Part shown: in pieces, positions 1 through 9,810 of the stretch
How positions within the stretch are numbered: the first letter of the stretch is position 1
Layout of the letters: the number at the start of each line of letters is the position of its first letter
From: Enterobacter hormaechei subsp. hoffmannii
Lineage (GTDB): Bacteria; Pseudomonadota; Gammaproteobacteria; Enterobacterales; Enterobacteriaceae
Reading direction: 5' to 3'
Length of the DNA stretch: 64,000 nucleotides
Assembly (NCBI RefSeq): GCF_001729745.1
Contig: NZ_CP017186.1
Span: 682,001 to 746,000 of the forward strand
Translations under genes and position numbers: made by a program
The notes under the pieces: generated by a model
Database searches by the model: none
What the model was told of the DNA's origin: nothing
The model's input: the letters and a program-made list of their open reading frames with translations, nothing else

Positions 1-599
<599 letters not shown>

Positions 600-652
600 G
601 CGTTATTACCCATCGTGATGTGGTTATTGCAGTCGTAACTGTTTGATTGCAT

Positions 653-682
653 AGGGCAATATTTTATTGCCCTTTTATTTTG
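653..682 (+). terminator. Rho-independent terminator of dapB
   Basis: A 9-bp perfect stem (AGGGCAATA / TATTGCCCT, 653-661 and 665-673) with a TTT loop is followed by TTTATTTTG. It sits 54 bases after the dapB stop and ahead of the carAB control region. Confidence 0.85.
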
Positions 683-761
683 TCTATTTCAAAGGATTGT
701 TGTATTTAACTCATTTAAAGTAAGTGTTTTCAAGCTATTTTATGTTGCTGCACTGTAAATT

Positions 762-778
762 TTGACCATCTGGTCCAC
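762..778 (+). promoter_or_regulatory. RutR-like operator upstream of carAB
   Basis: The sequence TTGACCATCTGGTCCAC contains the palindrome TGACCA-TC-TGGTCC. That fits the TTGACCANNTGGTCAA type bound by RutR, the uracil/thymine-sensing regulator. It lies about 160 bp upstream of the first carAB promoter, as I remember it in E. coli. Binding is inferred from the sequence match only. Confidence 0.6.
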
Positions 779-818
779 TTTTTATTCCCGCAAGACGATT
801 GTTTCTTTTAAACTGCCT

Positions 819-834
819 GCGCAAGCGGTTTCCA
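819..834 (+). promoter_or_regulatory. PurR-like operator upstream of carAB
   Basis: The bases GCGCAAGCGGTTTCCA resemble the purine repressor site ACGCAAACGTTTTCNT, including the CAA half and the TTTCC half around a central CG. The position matches the PurR region of E. coli carAB. One arm is imperfect, so affinity may be low. Confidence 0.5.
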
Positions 835-919
835 CAGTGATTTAGTTGGTCTTTTTGCCGCTTAATTTGAAATCAAGCCATCAGGCCTGCAAAAGAATAA
901 ACAAAATCCCCGTTTTAAG

Positions 920-948
920 TTGACTTTTACATGGCAAATCCCCAGAAT
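920..948 (+). promoter_or_regulatory. carAB promoter P1 (pyrimidine-controlled)
   Basis: A -35 box TTGACT (920-925) is followed after exactly 17 bp by CAGAAT (943-948). Both hexamers and the spacing equal the E. coli carAB P1 promoter as I remember it, which responds to pyrimidines through PepA, IHF, PurR and UTP-dependent reiterative transcription. Transcripts would start near 955. Confidence 0.85.
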
Positions 949-1004
949 GCCGCCGTTTGCCAAAAATCCGCTGGCAACACATTTGCATTGATCCATGACA
1001 TGGT

Positions 1005-1043
1005 TATGAATTAATATGCAAATAAAGTGAGTGAATATTCTCT
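1005..1043 (+). promoter_or_regulatory. Tandem ARG boxes over carAB promoter P2
   Basis: Two 18-bp sites separated by 3 bp (1005-1022 and 1026-1043) fit the ArgR consensus WNTGAATWWWWATTCANW. The first reads TATGAATTAATATGCAAA and the second AGTGAGTGAATATTCTCT. They overlap the downstream promoter P2 and reach to within 11 bp of the carA start. ArgR with arginine is expected to repress P2 here; this is family knowledge plus sequence match. Confidence 0.8.
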
Positions 1044-1053
1044 GGAGGGTGTT

Positions 1054-2202
1054 TTGATTAAGTCAGCGCTATTGGTTCTGGAAGACGGAACCCAGTTTAT
1101 CGGTCGGGCCATAGGGGCAACGGGTTCGGCGGTTGGGGAAGTCGTTTTCAATACTTCAATGACCGGTTATCAAGAAATCCTCACTGATCCTTCCTATTCT
1201 CGCCAAATCGTTACTCTTACTTATCCTCATATCGGCAATGTCGGCACCAATGCGGCTGACGAAGAATCCTCTCAGGTACATGCACAAGGCCTGGTCATTC
1301 GCGACCTGCCGCTGATTGCCAGCAACTTCCGCAACACCGAAGACCTCTCTTCTTACCTGAAGCGCCATAACATTGTGGCGATTGCCGATATCGATACCCG
1401 TAAACTGACGCGTCTGCTGCGCGAGAAGGGTGCACAAAATGGCTGCATCATCGCAGGGGACAACCACGATGCGGCGCTGGCGCTGGAAAAAGCGAAAGCC
1501 TTCCCGGGCCTGAACGGGATGGACCTGGCGAAAGAAGTGACTACCACAGAAGCCTACAGCTGGACGCAGGGAAGCTGGACGCTGGAAGGCGACCTGCCGG
1601 AAGCGAAACCGGAAAGCGAGCTGCCGTTCCACGTGGTGGCCTACGATTTTGGTGCCAAGCGCAACATCCTGCGTATGCTGGTTGACCGTGGCTGCCGCCT
1701 GACGGTCGTCCCGGCACAAACGTCTGCGGAAGATGTTCTGAAGATGAACCCGGACGGCATCTTCCTCTCTAACGGTCCTGGCGACCCGGCGCCGTGTGAC
1801 TACGCTATCGACGCCATTAAGTCCTTCCTTGAAACCGATATCCCGGTATTCGGCATCTGTCTCGGCCATCAGCTGCTGGCGCTGGCGAGCGGAGCGAACA
1901 CCGTCAAGATGAAGTTCGGCCACCATGGTGGTAACCACCCGGTGAAAGATATCGACAACAACACGGTAATGATCACCGCGCAGAACCACGGCTTCGCTGT
2001 GGATGAAGCGACGATGCCAGCTAACCTGCGCGTGACGCATAAGTCACTGTTCGATGGTACCTTGCAGGGTATCCATCGCACCGATAAGCCTGCGTTCAGC
2101 TTCCAGGGCCACCCTGAAGCCAGCCCGGGCCCACACGATGCCGCGCCGCTGTTCGATCACTTCATCGAACTTATCGAGCAATACCGTAAGACTGCTAAAT
2201 AA
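1054..2202 (+). CDS. carA: Carbamoyl phosphate synthase small (glutaminase) subunit
   Basis: CarA hydrolyses glutamine and passes ammonia to CarB for carbamoyl phosphate, the shared precursor of arginine and pyrimidines. The frame is open from a GTG at 1027, but the start chosen is TTG 1054. It follows CTGGAGGGTG, gives exactly 382 residues as in E. coli, and avoids coding through the ARG boxes. The N-terminal half is the CarA-specific interaction domain. The C-terminal half is a class I amidotransferase with nucleophile Cys269 in GICLGHQ and the partner His353/Glu355 in GHPEA. carB follows 18 bp downstream in one operon. Confidence 0.98.
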   Translation: MIKSALLVLEDGTQFIGRAIGATGSAVGEVVFNTSMTGYQEILTDPSYSRQIVTLTYPHIGNVGTNAADEESSQVHAQGLVIRDLPLIASNFRNTEDLSSYLKRHNIVAIADIDTRKLTRLLREKGAQNGCIIAGDNHDAALALEKAKAFPGLNGMDLAKEVTTTEAYSWTQGSWTLEGDLPEAKPESELPFHVVAYDFGAKRNILRMLVDRGCRLTVVPAQTSAEDVLKMNPDGIFLSNGPGDPAPCDYAIDAIKSFLETDIPVFGICLGHQLLALASGANTVKMKFGHHGGNHPVKDIDNNTVMITAQNHGFAVDEATMPANLRVTHKSLFDGTLQGIHRTDKPAFSFQGHPEASPGPHDAAPLFDHFIELIEQYRKTAK

Positions 2203-2220
2203 TCAGGAGCTGAGAAGACC

Positions 2221-5200
2221 ATGCCAAAACGTACAGACATAAAAAGCATCCTGATCCTTGGCGCTGGCCCGATCGTGATCGGCCAGGCCTGCGAATTTGA
2301 CTACTCCGGCGCGCAGGCGTGTAAAGCCCTGCGCGAAGAGGGTTACCGCGTCATCCTGGTCAACTCTAACCCGGCCACCATCATGACCGACCCGGAAATG
2401 GCAGATGCGACCTACATCGAGCCAATTCACTGGGAAGTGGTACGCAAAATTATTGAGAAAGAGCGTCCGGACGCGGTGCTGCCGACCATGGGTGGCCAGA
2501 CGGCGCTGAACTGCGCGCTGGAGCTGGAGCGTCAGGGTGTGCTGGAAGAGTTCGGCGTGACCATGATTGGTGCAACCGCCGACGCGATTGATAAAGCAGA
2601 AGACCGTCGTCGCTTCGACGTGGCAATGAAAAAAATTGGCCTCGACACCGCGCGTTCCGGTATCGCACACAACATGGAAGAAGCGCTGGCCGTCGCGGCT
2701 GACGTGGGCTATCCGTGCATCATCCGTCCTTCCTTCACCATGGGCGGCACCGGCGGCGGTATCGCCTACAACCGCGAAGAGTTCGAAGAGATTTGCGAAC
2801 GCGGTCTGGATCTCTCCCCAACCAAAGAGCTGCTGATTGATGAATCGCTGATTGGCTGGAAAGAGTACGAGATGGAAGTGGTGCGTGATAAAAACGACAA
2901 CTGCATCATCGTCTGCTCCATCGAAAACTTCGACGCGATGGGGATCCACACCGGCGACTCCATCACCGTTGCGCCAGCTCAGACGCTGACCGACAAAGAG
3001 TACCAAATCATGCGTAACGCCTCGATGGCGGTACTGCGTGAAATCGGCGTGGAAACCGGCGGCTCGAACGTGCAGTTCTCGGTGAACCCGAAAACCGGCC
3101 GTCTGATTGTTATCGAAATGAACCCGCGCGTGTCCCGTTCCTCCGCGCTGGCCTCCAAAGCCACCGGCTTCCCGATTGCGAAAGTGGCGGCGAAACTGGC
3201 GGTGGGTTACACCCTTGACGAGCTGATGAACGACATCACCGGTGGCCGCACGCCAGCGTCCTTCGAACCGTCCATCGACTACGTTGTGACCAAAATTCCT
3301 CGCTTTAACTTCGAGAAATTCGCCGGCGCGAACGACCGTCTGACTACCCAGATGAAATCCGTTGGTGAAGTCATGGCGATTGGCCGCACGCAGCAGGAAT
3401 CCCTGCAAAAAGCGCTGCGTGGCCTGGAAGTGGGCGCGACCGGCTTTGACCCGAAAGTCAGCCTGGACGACCCGGAAGCACTGACCAAAATCCGCCGCGA
3501 GCTGAAAGACGCGGGCGCAGAGCGTATCTGGTACATCGCCGATGCCTTCCGTGCGGGCCTCTCCGTCGACGGCGTATTTAACCTGACTAACATCGACCGC
3601 TGGTTCCTGGTGCAGATTGAAGAGCTGGTGCGTCTGGAAGAGAAAGTGGCAGAGCTGGGCATCAACGGCCTTGACGCAGACTTCCTGCGCATGCTGAAGC
3701 GTAAAGGCTTCGCCGATGCGCGTCTGGCTAAACTGGCGGGCGTACGTGAAGCGGAGATCCGCAAGCTGCGCGACCAGTATGACCTGCACCCGGTTTACAA
3801 GCGCGTGGATACCTGTGCGGCAGAGTTCTCGACCGATACCGCGTACATGTACTCCACCTATGAAGATGAGTGCGAGGCGAACCCGTCCGTCGACCGCGAC
3901 AAGATTATGGTGCTGGGCGGCGGTCCAAACCGTATCGGCCAGGGCATTGAGTTCGACTACTGCTGCGTGCATGCCTCGCTGGCGCTGCGCGAAGACGGTT
4001 ACGAGACCATCATGGTCAACTGTAACCCGGAAACCGTCTCGACCGACTACGACACTTCCGACCGCCTCTACTTCGAGCCGGTTACGCTGGAAGACGTGCT
4101 TGAAATCGTGCGCATCGAGAAGCCGAAAGGCGTGATCGTGCAGTATGGCGGCCAGACTCCGCTGAAGCTGGCGCGTGCGCTGGAAGCAGCAGGTGTGCCG
4201 GTCATCGGCACCAGCCCGGACGCTATTGACCGTGCGGAAGACCGCGAGCGTTTCCAGCAGGCAGTTGATCGTCTCAAGCTGAAACAGCCGGCGAACGCCA
4301 CCGTGACCGCGATTGAAATGGCCGTTGAGAAAGCGAAAGAGATTGGTTACCCGCTGGTGGTGCGTCCATCCTACGTACTGGGCGGCCGTGCGATGGAAAT
4401 CGTCTATGACGAAGCCGACCTGCGTCGCTACTTCCAGACGGCGGTGAGCGTTTCCAACGATGCGCCAGTGCTGCTCGACCGCTTCCTCGACGACGCGGTT
4501 GAAGTCGACGTTGACGCTATCTGCGACGGCGAAATGGTGCTGATTGGCGGCATTATGGAGCACATCGAGCAGGCTGGTGTGCACTCCGGTGACTCCGCAT
4601 GTTCTCTTCCTGCGTACACCCTGAGCCAGGAGATTCAGGATGTGATGCGTCAGCAGGTGCAGAAGCTGGCCTTCGAGCTACAGGTTCGCGGCCTGATGAA
4701 CGTCCAGTTCGCAGTGAAAGACAACGAAGTTTATCTGATTGAAGTCAACCCGCGTGCGGCACGTACCGTACCGTTCGTCTCTAAAGCGACCGGTATTCCG
4801 CTGGCGAAAGTGGCGGCGCGCGTGATGGCTGGCCAGACGCTGGCTCAGCAGGGCGTCACGAAAGAAATCATCCCGCCGTACTACTCGGTGAAAGAGGTGG
4901 TGCTGCCGTTCAACAAATTCCCGGGCGTTGACCCACTGTTAGGGCCAGAGATGCGCTCTACCGGGGAAGTGATGGGCGTGGGCCGCACCTTCGCAGAAGC
5001 GTTTGCCAAGGCACAGCTGGGCAGCAGCTCCACCATGAGAAAATCGGGCCGTGCGCTGCTCTCCGTTCGCGAAGGCGATAAAGAGCGCGTGGTTGACCTG
5101 GCCGCCAAGCTGCTTAAACAGGGCTTCGAGCTGGATGCAACCCACGGCACGGCAATTGTGCTGGGTGAAGCTGGGATCAACCCGCGTCTGGTGAACAAGG

Positions 5201-5445
5201 TGCATGAAGGTCGTCCGCACATTCAGGACCGTATCAAGAATGGTGAGTACACCTACATCATCAACACCACCGCAGGTCGCCAGGCGATTGAAGACTCCAA
5301 GCTGATTCGCCGCAGCGCGCTCCAGTATAAAGTGCATTACGACACCACCCTGAACGGCGGTTTCGCGACGGCCATGGCGCTGAATGCGGATGCCACCGAG
5401 AAGGTGATTTCGGTGCAGGAAATGCACGCTCAGATTAGCAAGTAA
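2221..5445 (+). CDS. carB: Carbamoyl phosphate synthase large subunit
   Basis: CarB makes carbamoyl phosphate from bicarbonate, ammonia delivered by CarA, and two ATP. The 1074-residue product (1073 in E. coli) shows the expected internal duplication. An N-terminal carboxyphosphate ATP-grasp half begins [20 protein letters not shown], and a second carbamate kinase half begins near residue 560 with [20 protein letters not shown]. Each half carries an EMNPR- or EVNPR-type metal-binding motif. The last ~140 residues form the MGS-like allosteric domain that binds UMP, IMP and ornithine. The start ATG follows AGGAGCTGAGAAGACC. A REP-type palindrome follows the stop codon. Confidence 0.99.
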   Translation: MPKRTDIKSILILGAGPIVIGQACEFDYSGAQACKALREEGYRVILVNSNPATIMTDPEMADATYIEPIHWEVVRKIIEKERPDAVLPTMGGQTALNCALELERQGVLEEFGVTMIGATADAIDKAEDRRRFDVAMKKIGLDTARSGIAHNMEEALAVAADVGYPCIIRPSFTMGGTGGGIAYNREEFEEICERGLDLSPTKELLIDESLIGWKEYEMEVVRDKNDNCIIVCSIENFDAMGIHTGDSITVAPAQTLTDKEYQIMRNASMAVLREIGVETGGSNVQFSVNPKTGRLIVIEMNPRVSRSSALASKATGFPIAKVAAKLAVGYTLDELMNDITGGRTPASFEPSIDYVVTKIPRFNFEKFAGANDRLTTQMKSVGEVMAIGRTQQESLQKALRGLEVGATGFDPKVSLDDPEALTKIRRELKDAGAERIWYIADAFRAGLSVDGVFNLTNIDRWFLVQIEELVRLEEKVAELGINGLDADFLRMLKRKGFADARLAKLAGVREAEIRKLRDQYDLHPVYKRVDTCAAEFSTDTAYMYSTYEDECEANPSVDRDKIMVLGGGPNRIGQGIEFDYCCVHASLALREDGYETIMVNCNPETVSTDYDTSDRLYFEPVTLEDVLEIVRIEKPKGVIVQYGGQTPLKLARALEAAGVPVIGTSPDAIDRAEDRERFQQAVDRLKLKQPANATVTAIEMAVEKAKEIGYPLVVRPSYVLGGRAMEIVYDEADLRRYFQTAVSVSNDAPVLLDRFLDDAVEVDVDAICDGEMVLIGGIMEHIEQAGVHSGDSACSLPAYTLSQEIQDVMRQQVQKLAFELQVRGLMNVQFAVKDNEVYLIEVNPRAARTVPFVSKATGIPLAKVAARVMAGQTLAQQGVTKEIIPPYYSVKEVVLPFNKFPGVDPLLGPEMRSTGEVMGVGRTFAEAFAKAQLGSSSTMRKSGRALLSVREGDKERVVDLAAKLLKQGFELDATHGTAIVLGEAGINPRLVNKVHEGRPHIQDRIKNGEYTYIINTTAGRQAIEDSKLIRRSALQYKVHYDTTLNGGFATAMALNADATEKVISVQEMHAQISK

Positions 5446-5450
5446 TCTGC

Positions 5451-5516
5451 GTAGGCCCGGCAAGCGTTAGCGCCGCCGGGCAAGTGGCGGGTGGCGCTTC
5501 GCTTACCCGCCCTACG
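5451..5516. repeat. REP/BIME-type palindromic element after carB
   Basis: The stretch runs from GTAGGCCCGG to CCCTACGG, with the terminal inverted bases GTAGG and CCTAC and internal GC-rich hairpins (GCCCGGC / GCCGGGC). It resembles the second unit at 27041-27070 (GTAGGCCCGG...CCGGGC). Such elements typically lie between genes and can stabilise the upstream mRNA. Confidence 0.75.
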
Positions 5517-5627
5517 GTTTTCTTTACCCATCTTAAGAACCTTCTGGTTTTTCATCCGCTTTCAGTCAGTTAGCCTAAAATGGTTAGGTCGATAACGAAA
5601 ATTCAACTGAGAGCAGGGGAAAACACC

Positions 5628-5861
5628 ATGCAAAATAAACTACTGATCGCTTCCGTTCTGGCTGCCACTGCAATGTTCACCGTGGCGGGCTGTTCGTCAA
5701 ATCAGGCCGTAAAAACCACCGATGGTAAAACTATCGTTACTGACGGGAAACCGCAGGTGGATGACGATACCGGTCTGGTATCGTACAAAAACGCCGAAAC
5801 CGGTCAAACTGAACAGATTAACCGTGACCAGGTTAAATCAATGGGTGAGCTGGATAACTAA
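5628..5861 (+). CDS. Small lipoprotein, YgdI/YgdR-like (DUF903)
   Basis: This 77-residue protein has a classic lipoprotein signal: a short positive N-terminus, a hydrophobic core, and the lipobox V-A-G-C with the lipidated Cys22. Ser follows the Cys, so outer membrane sorting is expected. The mature part (KTTDGKTIVTDGKPQVDDDTG...) has the small beta-rich pattern of the YgdI/YgdR family, whose function is unknown. The ATG at 5628 is chosen because it follows GAGCAGGGGAAAACACC and begins the signal peptide; an upstream in-frame extension to 5580 has none. It converges with the autotransporter gene and shares its terminator. Confidence 0.88.
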   Translation: MQNKLLIASVLAATAMFTVAGCSSNQAVKTTDGKTIVTDGKPQVDDDTGLVSYKNAETGQTEQINRDQVKSMGELDN

Positions 5862-5895
5862 AAAAAAAGCAGTGGCACATGCCACTGCTTTTTTT
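5862..5895. terminator. Bidirectional terminator between lipoprotein and autotransporter genes
   Basis: An A-run, the perfect stem GCAGTGGCA / TGCCACTGC and a T-run form a symmetrical intrinsic terminator. It can serve the plus-strand lipoprotein gene and the minus-strand autotransporter gene. Confidence 0.9.
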
Positions 5896-5911
5896 GCGTC
5901 AGAATGATCGA

Positions 5912-8905
5912 TTACCAGCGATGGTTTAACAAAATATGACCGCCGTAAGCGGCATAGCTGTTTTCACCCCACTCACCGCTGGCACGCAGGGAGATCGTTG
6001 TGGTTTCGTTCAGGTTGCCGGTTACGCCCAGCTCTAACTGACCACGATCTTCTGGCGTATCGTTGCTGACGGTTTCGTCATTGAATGCCAGATCGTTTTG
6101 ACCAGCACCTTTCAACCAGTTAACTGCGACGTATGGCTGCCAGGCCTTGACGTCCTTCTGCTGGAAGTAGCTTGCTTTAACGCCAAGACGACCAAAGACG
6201 CTGTCATTGTCCAGCGTGGTTACGCGTACGCCGTCGCGATCGGTGTGATTTTCCTGATCGAGATAGCTGTAGATCACCTGCGCCTGTGGCTCGATCTTCC
6301 ATGTACGTTCATTTTCAGACTGGATAACCCACGCGTGGCCGACTTCAACAGACGCGGCGAAACCTTCGCTATCGTAATCTTCATCGTTACGATTGCTGGT
6401 GACTTTGTTGTTGTACCAGCTATAAGCGGCCCAGGTATCAACGTAGCTGCCCAGACGTAATTTCTGATCTTCCTGCCAGGTGGCGTACAGCCCAACATTA
6501 AAGCCATCAACCTTACCCTGTGCGTCACGCTCGTTGTGCTTCGCATCAGAGTGGGTCTTCGCCTGGCCTGCACCGAACATACCACCGGCACGCAGGATGC
6601 CGTTATCCATTGGCTTGCTCATGAAATCGCTGCCGACTTGCAGAACGGTGGTGGTGGTGTCGTAGCTGACTTTATCGCCACCCGCATCGTTCTCATGATA
6701 GCGACCCTTAACGTACATCCAGGTGTTCAGATCGTCTTCATTGCGGAAAGTGAGCTGGTCGCGATCGTCGCGCTTATGCAGGAACATGCTCTGCGCGGCA
6801 AGGTAGTTACCTAAGTAAGCACCCACTTCAGGTGCCATAACTTCCGGGGCACTGTTACCGCCGTTATCGGTGTTGCCGCCGTTATCGGTGTTGCCGCCGT
6901 TATCGGTGTTGCCGCCGTTGTCGGTGTTACCGCCGTTATCGGTGTTGCCGCCGTTATCGGTGTTGCCGCCGTTGTCAGTGTTGCCGCCGTTGTCGGTGTT
7001 ACCACCATCATCGGCGTTACCACCGTCATCGGTGTTACCACCATTATCGGTGTTGCCACCGCCGTCGGTGTTACCGCCGTCATCATTATTGCCACCGTCA
7101 TCGGTGTCGTCGGAAGGATCATCAGAAGGCGTCGCCTTTGATTCCAGATACCAGTTTCCGTCACTGTGCTGGTAGAGGTTATATTCCCAGGCGCCTGCGA
7201 CGACCGGTTTTGCCAGCGTCAGCTGGGCTTCGGAACTGCCGCCAATGCTGACAATTTCCATACCGTTAATGGTTTGCGCGCCTGCGCCGCCAATGTTGGT
7301 AATGCTGACGCCGGACTGACCGAAGCTGCTGCCCGTAATGGTGAGGTGGTCAGTTGGTGAGTTATCTTCACCCAGAGTGCTGTTCATCACAATCTGGCTA
7401 CCGTCAGAGCCGGTGTAGTCGCCATTAATCGTAAAATTATTGCCAACGCTATTATCAGCCGCACTCAGCAACAGCGTGCCGCCATTAGCCACGTTGCCGT
7501 TGATGGTATCAACACCGGAAGCGCTGAGCGTGGAGTTACCCTGGACTGCATTCCATGCCGCCAGCGTACCGCCGCTAAGAATCGCGATATTGTTGTTCAC
7601 TTCGCCTGCGGTGGCAAAGGTCGCGCCGTTTTCAACGGTAACGGTGGCGTTACTGCCCTTGACGCCGAGCGTTGCTCCGGTGGAGACCAGCGTGGTGCCA
7701 CCGTGCAGAACCGTATTCCCTGTATAGCTATTTTTGCCTGTCAGGGTCAGCGTGTTGGAATCAACTTTTTCGACGTTACCGCTACCGGTCATGTCGGTGG
7801 CGAAAGTGAAATCGCTACCCTGATTAAAAATGACGGTACCATTGTTGGTGAGCCCACCGCTGAGCGTCGCAGTTTTTTCGCCATCGCCCAGTTGCAGCGA
7901 GGCGTCTTTGGCCACCCGCGTATTACCGGTATTCGATACCGCACCCGACAGGGTTAACGCGCCAGTCTCTATCAGCAAGGAGTCGCCAGAGCCAATAATG
8001 TCGAGATCGCCCGACAGTGCCCAGCTTTCACCCTCCATTTTTACGCTGGCGAAACCGTCGCCTTCATTCAGACCCACGAAGTTACTGTCTTCCGTACCGG
8101 TGCCGATCAACGTCAGGGTATTTCCTCTGGAATTTGTGGATATTACGTCACCGATGAGGTTGGAGCCAGTGTCGAGCAGTAGCGTGTTATTTTTATCGCT
8201 GGCAAACATAATAGCGTTTGTTTCACCACTAATCGTTCCGCTATTTTTGATATCTAATTTTGCTGTATCTTTTACATTGATTCCGTACTGGGTTCCCTGC
8301 ACAGTGGCACTGTTAAAAATCTTAGTGTTGCCATCATTTGCCGTAATAGCATCACCGTTTGTACCGATAATTTCGCCACTGTTATTAATGCCAATGCCAA
8401 CCTGAGTACTAAGACCTGTTTTTCCTTTTATCGTTCCGGTGCTGGTATTGGTAATATTTAATGCGGAGGAGTTTTCACTGACAAAAATGCCATTTTCCGA
8501 GCCAGTAATGTTTCCACTGTTATTAAAATCACCGAGTAGTGACTGAATATTCACCGCATTCGCGGTGGTGGAGGAAATGGTTGCGCCGATGTCGTTATTA
8601 ATTACAATGCGCTGTACACCAGTATTTATATTCAGGCCATTTCCCGTGCCAGAAATATTCCCTTCGTTAGTGACATTGGTGAGAGTAAACCCAGAGACCG
8701 ATACCGCCGCTTCACTACCAGCGGAGGAGATCGTCACGTTTTTATTAATAATATATTCAGCATCGGCTGAGAAATCTTGAGGAACAGAAGTTGATTGGTC
8801 AATCGTTGCAGAAAATGCAACCGCAGGGGTGCATATCAACAAGGCAGGAAATATCTTTCCAAGAGTTTTGGTTGTATGATTTAATCTAAAGAAATTGTTG
8901 CTCAT
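5912..8905 (-). CDS. Type Va autotransporter adhesin-like protein with Asn/Gly/Asp repeat linker
   Basis: The 997-residue protein starts at ATG 8905, chosen over ATGs at 8917 and 8935 because it is preceded by a weak purine-rich site and leads directly into the signal peptide (cleavage probably after FSA, residue 33). Residues ~34-570 are a passenger of short Asn/Gly/Thr-rich beta strands typical of a beta-helix. It includes a passenger-associated repeat (LTGKNSYTGNT) and ends in a pertactin-like segment with YNLYQHSDGNWYLES. Residues ~600-684 are 14 copies of a six-residue unit, mostly GGNTDN. The last ~275 residues are an autotransporter beta-barrel ending HILLNHRW with a C-terminal aromatic. 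The barrel should insert in the outer membrane and expose the passenger. No protease triad was seen, so an adhesin or biofilm role is likely, but the ligand is unknown. Confidence 0.9.
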   Translation of the reverse strand: MSNNFFRLNHTTKTLGKIFPALLICTPAVAFSATIDQSTSVPQDFSADAEYIINKNVTISSAGSEAAVSVSGFTLTNVTNEGNISGTGNGLNINTGVQRIVINNDIGATISSTTANAVNIQSLLGDFNNSGNITGSENGIFVSENSSALNITNTSTGTIKGKTGLSTQVGIGINNSGEIIGTNGDAITANDGNTKIFNSATVQGTQYGINVKDTAKLDIKNSGTISGETNAIMFASDKNNTLLLDTGSNLIGDVISTNSRGNTLTLIGTGTEDSNFVGLNEGDGFASVKMEGESWALSGDLDIIGSGDSLLIETGALTLSGAVSNTGNTRVAKDASLQLGDGEKTATLSGGLTNNGTVIFNQGSDFTFATDMTGSGNVEKVDSNTLTLTGKNSYTGNTVLHGGTTLVSTGATLGVKGSNATVTVENGATFATAGEVNNNIAILSGGTLAAWNAVQGNSTLSASGVDTINGNVANGGTLLLSAADNSVGNNFTINGDYTGSDGSQIVMNSTLGEDNSPTDHLTITGSSFGQSGVSITNIGGAGAQTINGMEIVSIGGSSEAQLTLAKPVVAGAWEYNLYQHSDGNWYLESKATPSDDPSDDTDDGGNNDDGGNTDGGGNTDNGGNTDDGGNADDGGNTDNGGNTDNGGNTDNGGNTDNGGNTDNGGNTDNGGNTDNGGNTDNGGNSAPEVMAPEVGAYLGNYLAAQSMFLHKRDDRDQLTFRNEDDLNTWMYVKGRYHENDAGGDKVSYDTTTTVLQVGSDFMSKPMDNGILRAGGMFGAGQAKTHSDAKHNERDAQGKVDGFNVGLYATWQEDQKLRLGSYVDTWAAYSWYNNKVTSNRNDEDYDSEGFAASVEVGHAWVIQSENERTWKIEPQAQVIYSYLDQENHTDRDGVRVTTLDNDSVFGRLGVKASYFQQKDVKAWQPYVAVNWLKGAGQNDLAFNDETVSNDTPEDRGQLELGVTGNLNETTTISLRASGEWGENSYAAYGGHILLNHRW
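6855..7106. repeat. 18-bp tandem repeat array inside the autotransporter gene
   Basis: Fourteen consecutive 18-bp units run without a break (14 x 18 = 252 bases). Typical units are TTGCCGCCGTTATCGGTG and TTACCGCCGTTATCGGTG. Units 1-8 (6855-6998) are nearly identical; units 9-14 have diverged. Because 18 is a multiple of three, unit gain or loss would change linker length without shifting the frame. Confidence 0.97.
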
Positions 8906-9279
8906 GTACACATCCATTTGAGTGAGAAGGAACATTAGATAACGTGCGTAAAACGTATTTAGTCCGTCTTAAAGCGTGAGCTTAAAACAAAAAAGCATAA
9001 AATTATTATTTTTTCAATAGGTTATGTACAGGTTGATTTATTAAATAATGACTTAAGTTTCGCTAAAAATATCTGTTGATAATATGAATGGCCATAACTA
9101 TTTTGTAGGATGAATTTGTCTCGCGTATCGCTCTTCGTGTTTAGCGCCACTGTCGCTGGTAAGGTGGGATGGGTTGCCAATACTTGCGTTTTACTTTTAA
9201 CCGTTAGATAGCCCCTTTAAGTCGGGGTGGTAACTGTCTACACTCAATGCTACAAGAAAAGTAAAAGACAGGCATATTC
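8906..9279. other. AT-rich divergent intergenic region, autotransporter / kefF
   Basis: This 374-bp stretch holds the divergent promoters for the autotransporter (minus) and kefFC (plus). It is much more AT-rich than its surroundings. A possible plus-strand promoter is TTGATA (9076-9081), then 17 bp, then TATTTT (9099-9104), but it lies about 175 bp before kefF, so confidence is low. No good minus-strand promoter or known operator could be assigned. No ORF with a convincing start was seen. Confidence 0.5.
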
Positions 9280-9810
9280 ATGGTTTTGATAATTTATGCG
9301 CATCCCTATCCGCAACATTCGCATGCGAATAAACGGATGCTTGAGCAGGCAAGGACGCTCGAAAACGTTGAGATACGTTCCCTCTATCAACTCTATCCTG
9401 ATTTCAGTATCGATGTCGCCGCCGAACAGGAGGCGCTCTCTCGTGCCGATCTGATCGTCTGGCAGCATCCGATGCAGTGGTACAGCACACCTCCGCTGCT
9501 GAAATTGTGGATCGACAAAGTCTTGTCGCACGGTTGGGCATACGGACATAACGGCAAAGCGCTTCAGGGAAAAAGCCTGATGTGGGCTGTAACCACCGGT
9601 GGGGGTGAAAGCCACTTTGAGATTGGCGCTTTCCCCGGATTTGACGTGCTGGCGCAGCCGCTCCAGGCTACCGCCCTTTACTGTGGCCTGAACTGGCTTC
9701 CGCCTTTTGCAATGCACTGTACCTTTGTCTGCGACGATGAAACCTTGCAGGCGCAGGCTCGTCACTACAAACAACGCTTACTCGAGTGGCAGGAGGGGCA
9801 CAATGGATAG
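9280..9810 (+). CDS. kefF: KefF, ancillary quinone oxidoreductase of the KefC antiporter
   Basis: KefF is a flavodoxin-fold FMN protein that binds KefC on the cytoplasmic side, is needed for full KefC activity, and can reduce quinones. The 176 residues equal the E. coli length. The N-terminal [10 protein letters not shown] segment and the central WQHPMQWYS(T)[11 protein letters not shown] and AVTTGGGE motifs are those of the NAD(P)H:quinone reductase family, in the FMN-binding loops. ATG 9280 is the only start that gives the family N-terminus. Its last 8 bases overlap the kefC start, so the two are translationally coupled. Confidence 0.97.
   Translation: MVLIIYAHPYPQHSHANKRMLEQARTLENVEIRSLYQLYPDFSIDVAAEQEALSRADLIVWQHPMQWYSTPPLLKLWIDKVLSHGWAYGHNGKALQGKSLMWAVTTGGGESHFEIGAFPGFDVLAQPLQATALYCGLNWLPPFAMHCTFVCDDETLQAQARHYKQRLLEWQEGHNG

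Noticed and set aside
1027..1053. GTG 1027 as carA start
   Set aside because: It would translate through an ARG box. The TTG at 1054 has a good Shine-Dalgarno and gives the exact family length.
2203..4584. Minus-strand open frame of 793 codons opposite carB
   Set aside because: Same artefact: mirror of carB codon usage, no ribosome site, no recognisable domain.
5451..5516. Terminator of carAB
   Set aside because: The hairpins are GC-rich but no T-run follows on the plus strand; sequence and layout fit a REP-type element better.
6855..7106. Possible CRISPR array
   Set aside because: The repeats are head-to-tail 18-bp units without spacers and lie in frame inside a protein-coding gene.
9707..9802. 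Upstream extension of kefC inside kefF
   Set aside because: No homology in this part and kefF occupies the other frame; ATG 9803 restores the family start.
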